Below, in pieces: positions 8,906 to 18,954 of a stretch of DNA of 64,000 bases. Under the pieces are notes generated by a model. It was not told the DNA's origin. It did not search any database and worked only from the letters and a program-made list of their open reading frames with translations. Made by a program: the position numbers and the translations under genes. Location: contig NC_134710.1 in assembly GCF_043290135.1 (NCBI RefSeq), forward strand, positions 139,634,332 through 139,698,331, read 5' to 3'. Each line of letters starts with the position of its first letter. Positions within the stretch are counted from its first letter, which is position 1. The stretch comes from Rhipicephalus microplus (taxonomy: Eukaryota; Arthropoda; Arachnida; Ixodida; Ixodidae).

Positions 8906-10356
8906 AGGATGCAGTTCGAGCCCCTATCATCCTGTCGTCTCTCGTTGACCAAGATGTAGGGAAGAATCACGATCGTGTAACTCTGCCTTGCACAGGCACT
9001 TCTGCTGTTATGGAGCAGCAGCCCAATGGTGCACCTGTGTCCGGTAGGTCTCTCACGGCAAGTTTTGCAAAACGCCCTGCGACAGGCCCGAACGAACGCC
9101 ATCCAGAGTCGTCAGACCATTCGGTAGACGCTGAGGCGCCAGCCTCCATCTTACTGGACATTCTACCGCGTCATCAAACGCACGTGCCTGTGGATTTCAC
9201 CATGCTCATCCTTGGCCAGACGGAAGCGGGTCTGCAGGCTTTACATGATTCAGTAACTGAACATGAAAGCATTTCCACCTTGCAAAAAGACGCCTCTCGG
9301 GAAATGAAGTATATCGGGGAGTTTCCTGCTGCTGACCCTGACCAAAGTGACCACAGTCCTCCTCTGCAGGTTGTGAACTCTGTATTGGTATTAGACCCGG
9401 GAATACCACTACCAGACCTTCCTCAGGAGATACTGTCCTCGCGCTCGTTGTCGTTTGAGGACATGGAGGCGCTCACATCTATCGTACCAGACACAACTGA
9501 ACCCCACCAGACCATGATCGTCGGAAACAAAATGCACTCCTTATCGCTTCACAAAGCAGGCCTTTCCAAGGATGCAAACAAGATCAGCCGTAACCTGACA
9601 CAGCCATGTTTGCAGACGACTCATACATTCATTTTCGAAGACGCACATACACTCAGCCGCGCAGACACTTGGCTCCCAAGGGATGTTTCCTTTGAGAAAA
9701 TCCAGACACCTAGCCAGGCTGACGCCACTGCCATTGAGAACTTGTCGAGGACCAGCCCTCGTGCCGTTACCTCCCAGCACACCAAGTCTGCACGCGACAG
9801 TTCGCCAGAAGCCACCAGCTGGACAACTTCAGAGAGTTCTGCTGTGGTATTGACGCCTAACCATGAGCTGCGTCGCAACTCATTTCGAGAAATAGCACAA
9901 ACGTCCACACGGCTGCCTCACAGAGCGTCCCACTGCAGTTCAGTCCACCAACAGCGGTGGGACAAACACCAGCATTTACAGGTTACTCTGCGACCTTGCC
10001 GGAACAGTCAGGGCCGTCCGCCTGAGCGGTATTCCACGAGTTGTCAGGAAACGTTGTACCATGGACGAGTTCAACCGCAGCGACAAAGCCATTTCTGCCC
10101 ACCTGAGTACACACTGACAGATCTTCAAGCAGAGGCGAACCGTGGCGTTGACCGACCGGCTCGAGGCAGCCTGTGTCGTCCACCAGAGACGCTTTCCACA
10201 GACCGTCACTCCATGTTGCATTGTGGTTCTGGACGACCATTACGATGCAGCCAAGCCCACCCAGCAGAAACTGTGCCGCCAGCTCCGCGCGCGCGCTTTC
10301 ATGACCGAGTGTCAAGACGAAGAAAGACGCTGGGGCTCCGGCGCGTGAGCAGCTAA
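8770..10356 (+). CDS. long ORF in LTR element, unknown function
   Basis: A 528-codon ORF overlaps the gag-like fragment in another frame and runs into the right LTR. I recognise no domain: no DTG protease site, no YxDD, no DDE and no zinc knuckle. It is Ser/Thr/His-rich and polar. Its C-terminal 100 residues form four degenerate repeats of about 30 residues around (R/S)xxxxxxPPE or PAE (GRPPERYST, FCPPEYTLT, CRPPETLST, HPAETVPP). The unusual openness over 1.5 kb in an otherwise decayed neighbourhood is notable. The upstream ATG is inside the capsid region, so translation would need frameshifting or internal initiation. Confidence 0.4.
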   Translation: MEAAVMGGVELQAHSCFRSDFLCHLSMQLDLLSRSQDRTREKPDLEDAVRAPIILSSLVDQDVGKNHDRVTLPCTGTSAVMEQQPNGAPVSGRSLTASFAKRPATGPNERHPESSDHSVDAEAPASILLDILPRHQTHVPVDFTMLILGQTEAGLQALHDSVTEHESISTLQKDASREMKYIGEFPAADPDQSDHSPPLQVVNSVLVLDPGIPLPDLPQEILSSRSLSFEDMEALTSIVPDTTEPHQTMIVGNKMHSLSLHKAGLSKDANKISRNLTQPCLQTTHTFIFEDAHTLSRADTWLPRDVSFEKIQTPSQADATAIENLSRTSPRAVTSQHTKSARDSSPEATSWTTSESSAVVLTPNHELRRNSFREIAQTSTRLPHRASHCSSVHQQRWDKHQHLQVTLRPCRNSQGRPPERYSTSCQETLYHGRVQPQRQSHFCPPEYTLTDLQAEANRGVDRPARGSLCRPPETLSTDRHSMLHCGSGRPLRCSQAHPAETVPPAPRARFHDRVSRRRKTLGLRRVSS

Positions 10357-10433
10357 GGGAAGGCAGAGAAAAAAGAAGACCGAACAAGAACAGCTGGCCC
10401 AGAATCGAATGTTGTCTTTTTTCTCTCCGTTAC
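10310..10433 (+). repeat. 3' LTR of gag-only element
   Basis: Starts TGTCAAGACGAAGAAAGACG and ends CCGTTAC. It matches 7543-7667 with scattered substitutions. No clear polypurine tract precedes it. Confidence 0.65.
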
Positions 10434-11287
10434 TTATATAAATAAAGAGGAAGCAAGCATCGCGACCATGCCGACAACGAATCATTTGGTCAAGACGCAC
10501 ATGCGCAGTAGCTAAGCCACGCCCACCGACGGAGTCATCGCGTGCCCCCTCCGCTTTACAGTGCACAGCCTGGCTGCGCGCGATCATGCCGAGACAGTGA
10601 TCCGGGAGTGTCATAAGAAGGTGCGTACTCCCGCGGAGGAAGCCGCACAACTCGAAGCTAAGCGTGTAGTTCGACGGGGAGCACGAGTGGCCGTGGGGCG
10701 GCCCGTACTTCGCTGAAAGAAACTCGCGTGATCAAATTATTGCAGAAAAAAAGGTGGATGATTTGTTTGTTTGTTTGTTTGTTTGTTTGTTTGTTTGTTT
10801 GTAGCCTGGAAACCATGACACATACCAACTCTAGGGGATTGGCCAAGAAAACTTATAGTATCCTAAGGACGGTAACTGCACTATTCCTTACAAAAAAAAA
10901 CAATGATGTACAAGAAAGCCACTATCAAAAAAATCCAGAGAGTGAGAAATTAAAAACATAAAATTCAAGAATATAATCACTGTTATAATAACAATCACCT
11001 GACTTTTGGAGCTGACCGAACAGCTGAGTTTGCCAAACCCGATTAATTTGGGATGGATGTCTCATATTTATTCACATATAAGAACTCACTTTCTGACTCT
11101 TTTTTTTAGTATTTGTTAACGTGGGCATTATACTGAAATTCGTTTAGTGACTTGAATGAAATTACACACCGCATCGACTACATTTCTGTGGCAATGTCCC
11201 AAAACTGAGGCACCGAAATTTAGAACAGTTTCTGAGGTTAAACTTAAACCTAGATTCGCAAACAGAATATATAGTCATTTCCTAATT
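10434..11287. other. unassigned, with (GTTT)n at 10762-10801
   Basis: Mostly AT-rich, non-coding. Holds a 10-unit GTTT microsatellite. No gene or transposon end was identified. Confidence 0.5.
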
Positions 11288-11399
11288 GGTGCACGTTAAA
11301 GAACCCCAGGTGGTCAAAATTTTCGAAGCCCTCCACTACGGCGTCTCTCATAATCAAATGGTGGTTTTGGGACGTTAAACCCCACAAATCAATCAATCA
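11288..11399 (+). mobile_element. 5'-truncated tick SINE
   Basis: Matches the 3' half of the full SINE at 22120-22364: GTGCACGTTAAAGAACCCC, a GGTTTTGGGACGTTAAAC block and a CAATCAATCA tail. It is flanked by a 14-bp target duplication with one mismatch (11274-11287 GTCATTTCCTAATT and 11400-11413 GTCTTTTCCTAATT), so the truncated copy is a complete insertion event. Confidence 0.9.
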
Positions 11400-11789
11400 G
11401 TCTTTTCCTAATTACTGCGTAGGTTCGACATGATATAAAATAATGTTCAATAATTTATGATCCTTCGCAGAACGGGCAAAAGAGGGAAATCGTCAGACCG
11501 GTAAGTAAAAATGTAATGGGGGGGGGGGGGCATGGCACCGAAATCTGGAAATTATAACTTAATGTTTTTTGACTGACTCCACTGAGGTTTTCATAAAAAT
11601 TTGAGGGGCTGATTATCTGTTCATTTTGTGATATTTTCCAATCACTCTGCGAAAATAGCGAATTTGCTATATCTAATCTCTGTTAAGTATTTAAACTCTG
11701 GAAATACTGAAATTATTGGTCCATCAAGTCATGCTCGGCCAGTTCATTTAATTGTAACTCGCAGTGACCTGGGTCCCACACTCGTTTCA
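11400..11789. other. unassigned, contains G12 run
   Basis: AT-rich non-coding sequence with a 12-base G homopolymer at about 11519-11530. No gene seen. Confidence 0.45.
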
Positions 11790-14700
11790 GTAGTTTTAAC
11801 TGCGGTGGTGCTGATGTGTGGAACGCAAAATAGGGCTCGAGAATGCTCTGAGAGCTACACACACCAAAAGTGAATCTGTTATGATGATTGCACTGCTTTC
11901 GTTCGAAGGAACTTTTCTAAGTGCTAAAATAATGGCTACTAGCTCGGCTTCAAATATAGGAGTGAAATCTCGAAGCCTCACTTAGGGAGACCAGCCGCGG
12001 AAATCAGAGGCACACCTGCCTTTTCATTGTTCGCAGAAGCACCTGTGGCTATTACATTATTTGTGTCTGCATGTACATGGCAATCTTTTAATGTATTATT
12101 CGAAAATCTGAAAGATTGCAACTTGGATTTTGGGGGAACATTTCATCATGCTCTATCTTAATGTTATGGGTTGAGGAATTAGATTGAATTACCGCTTTAA
12201 TGTCTACATTTATGCAATCCAGATTCTTTTTTAAAAATATCTTAAGTGTATGAAATCGTGGCTAATGAGCAAGAAAGAAGGAGTCAGGGTCACTGATAAA
12301 TGCACACTCCGATCTTCGAGCCGGTAAACTGTAAAATTTTAAGAAGGTTTGAACCATTAGGATGCGGAATCGAAAGAGGAGTGTTGGCAAGCGCGCTTCC
12401 TGATACATTACCTTAATCGCCACAAACCTGGGAAGTCCCAGGCATATCGCAGGGTTTCTCACTCCAACATTACTAGAGGTTTCATCTTATAACCAGGGCC
12501 GTTCGAGAATAATACGCACCCAAATTCCAATATTGGGCACATGTACATTTTATATAACATAAACATCGTGTCTCTGTGCAACTCGTATTTTCTGTTACTT
12601 GTCCTGCGTAATAAATCTGACGCCCATTGCACCTTTGCTGCTATATATTCTATACGTGTGGGCCCCAAATGAGTTTTGTATTACAAATCATGCCCAAGTA
12701 CTAGACTGAATCTGCTTGTGGAGTTGGTTTCTGATTATATATTAAAGAAATGGAAAGTGAATCTGCTAGTGAAACTGCCAAGAACGCAGTTTTACTGATG
12801 TTTATTGACAACGAAATTGAGTGCAACCAAACTTCTAGAGTATCATTATATATTTGCTATTTTTGATGCACTGAGTAAATGTCACTGTCTGCAGCGAAGA
12901 ACATGACATCATCTGCATAAACGTAGACACTGACATCCTGGTCAATTGGAATAGAGCTTATCAGTATATTGAATTACACTGGAGATAGGACGGCCCCTTG
13001 GGGAACTCAACGTTTCTGTTTGAATGTGGGTGAACAATAGCCATCCTTCATGCAATAAAACTGGATTGATTTTAGGAGTTCCGCAATCCACTCAATAATA
13101 TAATGTGGAAAATTTATGCTCTGCAGAGTGTTCGGTAAAATAGAGTGCTCGACTCTGTCATACGCCTTAGCTATGTCGAGGGTTACTAACGCGGCGTCTT
13201 GTTTCCTTTTACGAACAAGCTGTATTCGACTTTCTACATCCGCATGGGTACACCAAATTGAGCATTCACAACGAAAACCAACTTGGTTTGGCTTTAATAT
13301 TAGCTTATTTGTCATCCAGATATTTATTCGGCCATCTAGGACCCTCTCTATGAGTTTGACCATATTAGATGTTATCGAGATAGTCTGATATGTTCTATGC
13401 TAAAACCTAATCATCGCTTTTTAGTAATGAAATTATCTTCATTATTTTCCCGTCATACATCACCAGGTGATACTTTGAATAAACTTTTAATCATAGGAAC
13501 TGTTATTCCATCAGGACCAGGAGCTGACGAGGATAAATGTCGATTCACTTTTGATGCTTCATACAGGGTTACCAGTCCCGAAGTCAGCGTTAACGCTATC
13601 GACTTTTGCCAGTGGAAAGCCATTGTCGAAGAAAACCTATTTTCTAGACCTCTGTTAATTGAACCTAAAGAATTCGTCATTTTTTCCGATGATAGCGTTT
13701 CATAATCAGTATTTACTGTAAACGGCAGGATTTTGCGAGATCACATATGCCAAAGTAAAGCTATCTTATGTTTAGGTTTTGAAAGAAAATCGAAATGTCT
13801 TTTCTCATACTCTTCTTTAACTTGGGGAACCATGCGTTTAAATTCAGTGGCGAGAAATTCATAATCTGACCACTTTTTAGGGGACTGATTATGAATTAGC
13901 TTCTTCCAAGCTGGCCGTCGTCGTCTGTGATCACGTGAGCAGTCGGAATTCCAACGTGGGCTATACGATACTCTCTTCACCAATTCAAAAGCAAATGAAG
14001 CTTTTTGTATGCCCCTTTAATTACGGCGCTCAACTTCATAGCTTTAGTGTCATCGCCATCTTGAGAGGGAGAATCCAAAGCAGCTTTTAAGTGGGGTGTG
14101 AAGTTTGAACATTTTTTAAAGATTTGGGCATGGGAATAAGACAGCATAATGGGGCAAGAAATTTCGAACATTATAGGAAAGTGGTCTCTGTTGGAGGCGC
14201 AATCCAGGGCTGTCCATGATGTACTAGCAATAGCCGAGCTTACAAAGCTTAAATCTAAGGCGGAGCGTGATCGACCTCGAATAAATGTGGGAGTTCTAAC
14301 ATTGAAGCACACTAAATTGCTGTCTACAGACTAGTCCCACAACTGTTGGTCCCATTGATCGGTTCCAAAGCCCCAGCATGTATGGTGAGAATTGCGATGG
14401 CGAACTAGAATTTTCTTTTATTCACACTCTGAGTTAGCAGCCATACCTAACGATCACGTGTCTTGTGCGCCCACAGGAAAGTAGACATTTATTAGAGAGA
14501 AATGCAAGTATACTGGCAAGGTAATAGAAGGTAAAAAGTTTGCAATCACAATACACTGTACATTTGTATGAAATTTTTACTTTTAAACTAATTTTGCTGT
14601 TTATAAAAAAACTCTAAACCACCGCCTTTGGATGGACGGTCTAGTCAAAACGATTGGAAGTTGGGTAGGTGAAACAAGTGATGTGTAAAAAGCCAAGTTG

Positions 14701-14945
14701 CTTGCAATGCAACAATGTCAGGAGCGAATCTGGAAGACAAGTACAGTAGATATGTTATAGCTGCGTAAATAGAACGACCATTCGAATGTATAATGTTAAG
14801 AGACCCTGTCATTTCGAGACAATTGAGTCCGCAACAGCTTTGTCTAAAATTCTTTTCGAAAATCGGTTTTCGGAAGGTTTTCCTTCTGGTATTTTTTTGC
14901 GTTTTACATGTTTTGGCTAGCCAGATTTTTTCGTGACAGGGAATC
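11790..14945 (-). mobile_element. decayed I/Jockey-type LINE
   Basis: Read on the minus strand from right to left the parts come in ORF2 order: end of ORF1 (about 14940-14830), N-terminal endonuclease (HSNGRSIYAAITYLLYLS near 14790), more endonuclease (RSRSALDLSFVS, then NRDHFPI near 14280-14180), a linker, RT (APGPDGITVPMIKSLF near 13520; ALVTLDIAKAYDRVEHSI near 13190; SIRTS-like end near 12600) and RNase H (FEAELVAIILALRKV and IIITDSL near 11950-11870). Many stops and frame changes show long decay. It resembles the relic at 50.0-58.9 kb (both have an APGPD..MIKS.F block), so it is probably the same family. The RNase H domain argues for the I/R1/LOA side of the non-LTR tree. Confidence 0.75.
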
Positions 14946-15196
14946 TAAAACGCTTTAGACATTTGAGGTCCATGTTCACATCATCTGTGTCCTGATGGAT
15001 GCACATGAATGATGATGAACAGGTTGACACCATCACATGGCTGCGTGGCTCATTCATTCACGGGCATGCTCGTGATGCACGGTGCATCGACGACGAGGAG
15101 GACACCAAAGCAGCCGAGGCAACCTAACCGCGACTGTTGCAGCTCGAGGCTGAAGCAAACGGCTCGTAGGCCCAGCAGCGGTATACCAGGTGGCCG

Positions 15197-15985
15197 ATGA
15201 AGCTGCTCGTAAGCCTAGCCCGACGGGGACTGTTGACCCCGTCTTCAAAAAAAGTAGAGGGTTTCCTTCGTACGCTGGCAGTGACGCTGGACACGGAAGA
15301 CGTGCGAGCCTTTGAAGCGCTACACCGCAAGATGCCTCTGATGGGCAGCGTGCAGGGATTTCTCGTCGATGTGGTGCCACTTGTGTCGCGATGCCTGCAC
15401 AGTCGCAACAGAAATTTAGTGATGGGTGCACTGAACGCCATCGACGAGATCGTCTCCATGCACGGCCGCCGTCTGAGCACGTTCAGCCTGACACGCATGC
15501 TTAATGACCTACTGCTCTTCGACAAGGCGGACGGCTTGACGTATGTGCGAGCTAAAGGATTGTTCTTCAAGATGATCGAGGTGAACCACAACTACACGCT
15601 GTACCCGCTCGAGCGACTCATGGCCGTCTGCGGAGAGGGACTGCAGCTAGAGATCGTGTTTCTTTTGCTGGAGCATGTGATGAGCACCAAACGCGTGAGC
15701 CGCGTCATCGTCACCGACGGCTGCCGCATCGCCCTCGAAGGCCTCTTCTCGGGCTCGCCGCGGATTCGGTTTGCCTGTCTGGACCTGGTGTACGCGCTCT
15801 TCTACCGCGGCACACCCCGGGAGGCCCTGGTGCGCTTCTTCATCAAGCGTCGGGTGCCAGAACCGCTGCTGGGTGCCGTGCGCGCCCGGTTGCGGCGGCG
15901 TTACAAGCCGCCGTTGCTGCCATCGCTCTGCGTCCATGACGAGGACATCGTCTGGGCTCAGAGCCTCCAAGCGCAAGCTTACTGA
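15197..15985 (+). CDS. HEAT/ARM-like helical protein, unidentified
   Basis: A 262-residue single-exon ORF with GC-rich third positions unlike its AT-rich surroundings, suggesting real coding selection. It is made of repeated amphipathic helix pairs rich in Leu, Val and Arg (FLVDVVPLVSRCLHSRNRNL, then VMGALNAIDEIVSMHG; IRFACLDLVYALFYRG), typical of HEAT or armadillo repeats. There is no catalytic motif, signal peptide or membrane segment. ATTAAA lies just after the stop (about 15990). In the same frame upstream, an ATG at 15005 opens 40 acidic codons ending in a stop at about 15127, and a second stop precedes 15197, so this may be a truncated or retroposed gene. I cannot name the family. Confidence 0.5.
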   Translation: MKLLVSLARRGLLTPSSKKVEGFLRTLAVTLDTEDVRAFEALHRKMPLMGSVQGFLVDVVPLVSRCLHSRNRNLVMGALNAIDEIVSMHGRRLSTFSLTRMLNDLLLFDKADGLTYVRAKGLFFKMIEVNHNYTLYPLERLMAVCGEGLQLEIVFLLLEHVMSTKRVSRVIVTDGCRIALEGLFSGSPRIRFACLDLVYALFYRGTPREALVRFFIKRRVPEPLLGAVRARLRRRYKPPLLPSLCVHDEDIVWAQSLQAQAY

Positions 15986-16316
15986 CGCCAAATTAAAAGT
16001 TGTTTTCTTGTTGCTGCGACTCTAAGTGCATGCGGCGTATGTCCCCCGTATACCTCTCTGTCGTCAAACTCATAGCGTTAAAGCGGGGTGTGCGACGCCT
16101 ACTGTATGCATGGTTCTACCAAAAAATAGCAATCAATATGCCGTGAGAGAAATCGAGAAAACCACGCCACTACACACGCTGGCCCAGTGCTTTGGCACAG
16201 TTTCATAGCTAACCCGAAGATGGGCGCAGTCTGCCAAACGGAGCACAAAATCATACGATTCTAGTATTATTAATATGCGGAGCATTTCTTAACGAACTAC
16301 AAGCACTTTAGGCGTA

Positions 16317-16473
16317 TCTATCTATCTATCTATCTAATTATCTATCTATCTGTATAACCATTGTACAACATTGACATTGTATAACCTGCTAAAATCACCA
16401 AAGGTGATTGCAGTATCTGTAAATAAATAAATAAATAAATAAATCTATCTATCTATCTATCTATCTATCTATA

Positions 16474-16542
<69 letters not shown>
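16317..16542. repeat. (TATC)n microsatellite, two blocks
   Basis: TATC/CTAT blocks at about 16317-16350 and 16445-16542 flank a short segment ending GTATCTGTAAATAAATAAAT, which looks like the 3' tail of a LINE. Confidence 0.9.
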
Positions 16543-16543
<1 letters not shown>

Positions 16544-16599
16544 GCCGCCTACGTCTCGGTGCTCTCATGATGGGCTCCTCAACTAGGGGTAGAGCGAAA

Positions 16600-16990
16600 T
16601 TAGTATGTGAGGGTAACAGGGTGTGACGAATGTCTGACTGGTTATGAGATTATTTACTTGATCTTGTGTACGTCGTCAAACCCTTTCCTTCAGACACGTG
16701 TGACACACATACCACGGCCGTGCACGGTATACGGGTACGAACAGTTTATTGAAAGCTTGTATCTACCCAAGAACGGCGATAACAGACAATGGTAATTTAA
16801 ATTCGAGAACATTGAGGGAAACCGACATCAGCACCGTTGACCCGACTAATTCAAGGAATAAATTCGTATCAAGGCCCCAGCAGGAATTGAACCCAAAAAT
16901 TCTGCGCGGCAGTCAAATATTGTACAACAGATCCACGGCAGGTTTCGAAACCGCTCTGTAAATAGACCCTATGCAGGCGTAATGTTGATG
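16600..16990 (-). repeat. possible tRNA-derived SINE
   Basis: On the minus strand a B-box-like GGGTTCAATTCCTG occurs at about 16885-16898, with a plausible tRNA-like arm arrangement upstream. The A box is weak and no tail or target duplication was found, so assignment is tentative. Confidence 0.3.
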
Positions 16991-17739
16991 AGATCTGAAT
17001 TTCGGTTACAGTGCGGGCTATCTAATTTTATAAGCACTACATATGCATGTACTACAATCACAAAGGCGTCACTTTGGGCCAACTTCAATCAGGTATTTAA
17101 AGAGACAGCCTACCGCTCGAAAAAAAGTTCTGATTGTGACGCAAATGAGAAGATCGTTGATCACATCGGTGGCAGCAAGTATGTTTTTGACCCATAAAAA
17201 GGTAATTATAACTTTAGCTTGATGTGGAAAGTCGACAAAAAATTACCGCTAGCGTCACTCAAAGCGATGTTGTTGGTAAAACAGGATGTTCTCGCAGGTT
17301 GACTCTTTTGCTATAAAAACAAACATGTATAGCTTGAAATTGTATTTTACGCACTTGAGGCAGCTTTAGGTTGAGGCAGGGAGTAACTTCTGTTTTTTTT
17401 TTCTCCCACGCGTTCAAAGAAGCGCCCGGTGGCGCTGCCGGTGGTGTGTTTGCCTGCCAGCATGCCTGCCTGCAAACGGCGAAGTGACGCAAGCACGGCA
17501 TCCGCCACTGCTCATAAGAACAACAAAAAAACAGGTGTCCACCTTAAATTACTCCTAAAGTATTTGTTTTATTAATAAAGAAAGCTTGACGAAGCCTGTA
17601 AAAAGCACACGTGGTTTCAGCTTTCGGCTTTCACCACAGCAGAAATGTCATCGCCTCGTCCGACCAGTGCTGTGGGCATTCATTCCATCGATGTAAGGAG
17701 ACTGAACGCAGATAAAAAATTCTGTTAAAAAAAACGCCA
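16991..17739. other. unassigned, no gene seen
   Basis: AT-rich non-coding sequence; only short frames. Nothing recognisable. Confidence 0.4.
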
Positions 17740-18420
17740 AGCCGGCGCGGAACGCGCATCACAGTCACAGCGAAAGCTATAGAATAGTAGCACTTCAGAG
17801 CCATTGAGTAACTGCTGCAAACACACTTGCTTGATGCCCACTACGGCATTAATAATATAAATTTTACAATAGTATGCCGGCATTCGCTATGCTATTATTC
17901 GTCATTCTTCTGCGAAGCATGGTATCCGCTAAACACTTGCAAGAATTTTGTGCCAATTGTTCACGCAGTGGCTGATGACAATGAGAAATTATGCCCAAAG
18001 TGGGTATGCACCACAGTTAATAGGTGAACAAGAACAACCTTTTGTAATGGGTTGAAGCATTGGACGACCCACTCGTTACACTATTCGCATTGTGTGACGA
18101 CTGCTCGTTCTTTCGCTGTTTTAAAACGCTTTATAATTCGTATTAACGTGATTGCTTTCCCGACATCAAGCCCGCCTAAGGCAAGTTTGCTAATGAGTCC
18201 CAAGCGCTGGCGTGACTTAGTGGTAGAATTTCGGCTGGCGCCCAGCGCACCCGGTTTCGAGCCCCACTGTGCCATTGGTACTGATTTTTTTTCTTCTAAT
18301 TTTGCGCGATGGTTACGGACACCGGTGGTAGAGTGACCTAGAATACCGGCGGCGGCGGCGGTGGACAACTACGGCGCTGCGCGATACCCAAGTTGTGATC
18401 TCGTAACAGCTTTCGCTGTA
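17740..18420 (+). repeat. ~680-bp repeat with tRNA-like core, copy 1
   Basis: Aligns by eye, in the opposite orientation, with 26150-26815: both share a CACTTGC...GCCCACTACG segment, an ATTATTCGTCATTC block, a GTTACGCAATTCGCATTATG-like block and an AAACG(C/T)TTTATAA block. At 18210-18275 it holds a tRNA-like segment (GCGTGACTTAGTGGTAGAAT, B-box-like GGTTTCGAGCCC). The ends carry short inverted words (CACAGCGAAAGCT near 17768 and AGCTTTCGCTGT near 18410). It is either a long composite SINE or a MITE that captured a tRNA-like unit. Confidence 0.6.
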
Positions 18421-18954
18421 AAATTTCTACACTCTTTACATTGGAACCACTGCAAGGTTAAATACTTCAGAGTACGCTTTTTATTTTGACACAAAACAGA
18501 AAAACAGCGAAAGATGGTAGAGAGTGCCTTTAAGCGCCATCTACGTGGCACGTAGCCATGGTTGCCTTCCTCGCAAGCAAGAGTGCTACATATTACCTTA
18601 CCACTTTTGGTGCTCGTAAGATTCCTGTTGCTGTTGGCATTATTGCGCAACTGTGAACAACTGATTGTATAAAACATATGCGACTGTTCAACATATGTCT
18701 GTACGTATAAGTTTGTACATATATTGTATTGGTAGTCTTGGTAGTCTTGGTAGTCTTGGATGCGACAGCGTTTAATTGAGAAAAGACCTCGCAAAACGAA
18801 CGGGCAGAGCCAGTACGCAGCCGATGACGATGATGATGACCCAGAGTGGCAATGAGGACAAAGAGACAAGCTGATGATGGTGATTGTGATCATGCAGGGA
18901 TGATGATGTAAGTAACAAATGCCCACACTAATTCTCCCCACTTGGAAGCGGACA
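18421..18954. other. unassigned, with 9-bp triplicate
   Basis: Non-coding; contains three tandem copies of a TGGTAGTCT unit at about 18731-18760 and GAT-rich runs at 18822-18910. No gene seen. Confidence 0.4.

Larger units (their letters stand above)
7543..10433 (+). mobile_element. gag-only LTR retroelement
   Basis: Two direct repeats of about 125 bp (7543-7667 and 10310-10433), starting TGTCAAGACGAAGAAAGACG and ending GTTAC(A), bracket 2.6 kb. Directly after the left repeat comes TGGCGCAGCCGACG, a plausible tRNA primer-binding site. The interior holds a gypsy-type gag-like segment (8564-8830) and a long ORF of unknown function, but no protease, RT or integrase. This fits a non-autonomous LTR element mobilised by a gypsy helper. 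The repeats differ at a moderate number of positions, so the insertion is not recent. TATA borders both ends, a possible short target duplication. Confidence 0.65.

Noticed and set aside
8770..10356. Host gene captured between LTRs
   Set aside because: No recognisable host domain, and it overlaps the capsid-like frame and the 3' LTR; kept only as an element ORF of unknown function.
16317..16542. CRISPR-like or satellite array
   Set aside because: Simple TATC microsatellite; no spaced repeats anywhere in the window fit a CRISPR array.
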